Below, piece after piece: positions 49,585 through 50,646 of a stretch of DNA of 50,646 nucleotides. Position 1 is the stretch's first letter. Every line of letters starts with the position of its first letter. The notes beneath the pieces are model-generated. The model was not told the DNA's origin, did no database searches, and saw nothing but the letters and a program-made list of their open reading frames with translations. Origin of the DNA: RGIG3009 sp964389495 (GTDB lineage Bacteria > Bacillota > Clostridia > Oscillospirales > Acutalibacteraceae). Made by a program: the position numbers and the translations under genes. The DNA is taken from NCBI GenBank assembly GCA_964389495.1, contig CAYMDU010000002.1, forward strand, positions 1-50,646, in the 5' to 3' direction.

Positions 49585-49590
49585 ATCTAA

Positions 49591-49680
49591 GCATGTATAT
49601 GCGATCCCTCACCCGGACTGCGGAGAATGCCCTGCATGGGACACACCGTTTCCCTTTCTGGGTTTGCGGAACTATTTTAA
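49591..49680 (+). promoter_or_regulatory. rpsO 5' leader, possible S15 autoregulatory RNA
   Basis: About 100 nt separate the predicted start from the rpsO ATG. The leader contains several short self-complementary GC-rich stretches (for example CCGGACTGCGG, GCATGGGAC). S15 mRNA leaders in Bacillota often fold to mimic the S15 rRNA site. Only the length and content support this; I could not fold it. Confidence 0.4.
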
Positions 49681-49693
49681 AGAGGTGTTTGTT

Positions 49694-49957
49694 ATGTTGG
49701 CACAAGAAAAAACCGAAATCATGCAAAAGTACGCAACACACGAAGGCGACACCGGTTCTCCGGAAGTTCAAATCGCTGTGCTCACCAAGCGCATCAACGA
49801 TTTGACCGAGCACCTGAAAGAGCACAAGAAAGACCACCACTCCCGTCGTGGTCTGCTCAAAATGGTCGGTCATCGCCGCAACCTGCTGAACTACCTGATG
49901 AAGAAAGATATCAACCGGTATCGTACTATCATCGAAAAGCTCGGCATCCGCAAATAA
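49694..49957 (+). CDS. rpsO: 30S ribosomal protein S15
   Basis: 87 residues, typical length. Binds 16S rRNA helices 20-22 early in 30S assembly. Signatures are GDTGSPEVQIAVLTKRINDL, the DHHSRRGLLKMVGHRRNLLN helix-turn, and LNYLMKKDINRYR. ATG 49694 has AAGAGGTG. A terminator follows, then pnp: the conserved rpsO-pnp order. Confidence 0.98.
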   Translation: MLAQEKTEIMQKYATHEGDTGSPEVQIAVLTKRINDLTEHLKEHKKDHHSRRGLLKMVGHRRNLLNYLMKKDINRYRTIIEKLGIRK

Positions 49958-49966
49958 GTTTGCACA

Positions 49967-50010
49967 CGGAGGCAGGCGGGCAGGTTCCCGTCTGCCTCCG
50001 GAAAATTTTT
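49967..50010 (+). terminator. Terminator of rpsO
   Basis: A 14-bp stem (49967-49980 with 49987-50000), 6-nt loop, then GAAAATTTTT. Confidence 0.85.
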
Positions 50011-50133
50011 CTCGCCCATTTCGGCACAGACAAGCCGTTTTTAGCAGTGAAACGAGTGCTTTCCGGAGCATTGGTTTTATTGCTAAAAATCCTGTATGTG
50101 CCGTTTGGAAATAGTATAAACGGAGGAATTGTT

Positions 50134-50646
50134 ATGTTCGAAAACTACCGAGTGTACGAAACCACACTCGCCGGCCGGCCCCTGAAAGTCGAAGTCGGCA
50201 AAATGGCACAGTTGTCCAACGGCTCGTGCCTTGTTCGCTACGGCGACACCGCCGTGCTGTGCAATGTCACCGCCTCGGCCAAGCCGCGCGACGGCGTGGA
50301 TTTCTTCCCGCTGTCTGTCGACTACGAAGAAAAGCTCTATGCCGTGGGCCACATTCCCGGATCGTTCCAGCGCCGTGAAGGCCGCCCCACCGAAAAGGCC
50401 ATTTTAACTTCGCGCGTTATCGACCGCCCCATTCGCCCCCTGTTCCCCAAAGATATGCGCAACGATGTGTCCATCGTGTGCACCGTGATGTCTGTGGACC
50501 ACGATTGCCCACCGGAAACCACGGCCATGATCGGCGCTTCCATTGCCATTTCCATTTCGGATATTCCGTGGGACGGCCCCATTTCCGGCGTGGTTGTCGG
50601 CTTGGTTGACGGCGAATATGTCATCAACCCCACCGCCGAGCAGGAA
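50134..50646 (+). CDS. pnp: Polyribonucleotide nucleotidyltransferase (partial, 5' end)
   Basis: The first 171 codons are present and run off the window edge without a stop. The gene encodes PNPase, which degrades RNA by phosphorolysis in the degradosome. The N-terminal RNase PH domain is clear: FENYRVYETTLAGRPLKVEVGK, GDTAVLCNVTAS, YAVGHIPGSFQRREGRPTE, SRVIDRPIRPLFPK and DCPPETTAMIGASIA. ATG 50134 has GGAGGAA upstream. Confidence 0.97.
   Translation, partial: MFENYRVYETTLAGRPLKVEVGKMAQLSNGSCLVRYGDTAVLCNVTASAKPRDGVDFFPLSVDYEEKLYAVGHIPGSFQRREGRPTEKAILTSRVIDRPIRPLFPKDMRNDVSIVCTVMSVDHDCPPETTAMIGASIAISISDIPWDGPISGVVVGLVDGEYVINPTAEQE

Noticed and set aside
1..50646. CRISPR arrays, tRNA or rRNA genes, prophage structural genes
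   Set aside because: I found no regularly spaced repeats, no cloverleaf-like segments with CCA ends and no phage genes. Apart from the orphan recombinase there is no mobile-element gene.

Overview
The window looks like a chromosomal segment of a moderately GC-rich anaerobic Bacillota, most likely class Clostridia (Oscillospirales/Ruminococcaceae-like). The signs are the cmk-plsC-ispH::S1 fusion cluster, rlmH beside a YycJ-type metallo-hydrolase, a DnaD/DnaC pair, acetate kinase beside tmcAL, an Rnf-type redox cluster, a small 2[4Fe-4S] ferredoxin, and SD-led genes with frequent GTG/TTG starts. No tRNA, rRNA, CRISPR array, prophage or IS transposase is visible.

Positions 1-3400 form an AT-richer accessory patch. 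It holds decayed fragments (a U32-peptidase relic and the C-terminus of a HEPN-like protein), a Thr/Ser-rich lipoprotein gene, and an orphan tyrosine recombinase. Between the last two lie 20-bp perfect inverted repeats (2165-2184 and 2431-2450) enclosing a near-consensus promoter that points away from the lipoprotein gene and into a terminator. I read this as a recombinase-driven invertible promoter caught in the OFF orientation for the lipoprotein. It is the most striking feature of the window.

Positions 3400-17650, all on the minus strand, are housekeeping: U32/DUF3656 protein, CBS protein, rlmH, YycJ hydrolase, murA, LUD protein, rpiB, ispH::S1, plsC, cmk, a BaiN/HI0933 flavoprotein, an RpiR-family regulator, and a membrane protein/DnaJ/DUF5685 trio. 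Positions 17830-27000 carry DUF378, ackA, tmcAL, an MgtC-like protein, nagA, an esterase, a zinc-ribbon PASTA pseudokinase, and dnaC and dnaD homologues.

Positions 27100-35200 carry ferredoxin, a tRNA methyltransferase, rsmI, four uncharacterised small proteins, a metallophosphoesterase, an orphan L-rhamnose isomerase with a consensus promoter, an acyltransferase, and a RibF protein fused to a HAD phosphatase. Positions 35300-42000 carry a GldA/F/G-like ABC system with a DUF4340 protein, then two bacterial-PH membrane proteins.

Positions 42070-46064 hold an atypical Rnf-like cluster, rnfC-rnfD-rnfG-rnf(E+A). RnfE-like and RnfA-like halves are fused and degenerate, RnfG seems to have a second FMN-binding domain nested inside it, and no rnfB is present. 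The window ends with a frameshifted DUF4874/DUF4832 gene, a DUF5107-TPR protein, rpsO with a long leader, and the 5' part of pnp.

All family names come from motif recognition by eye. No database search was possible.
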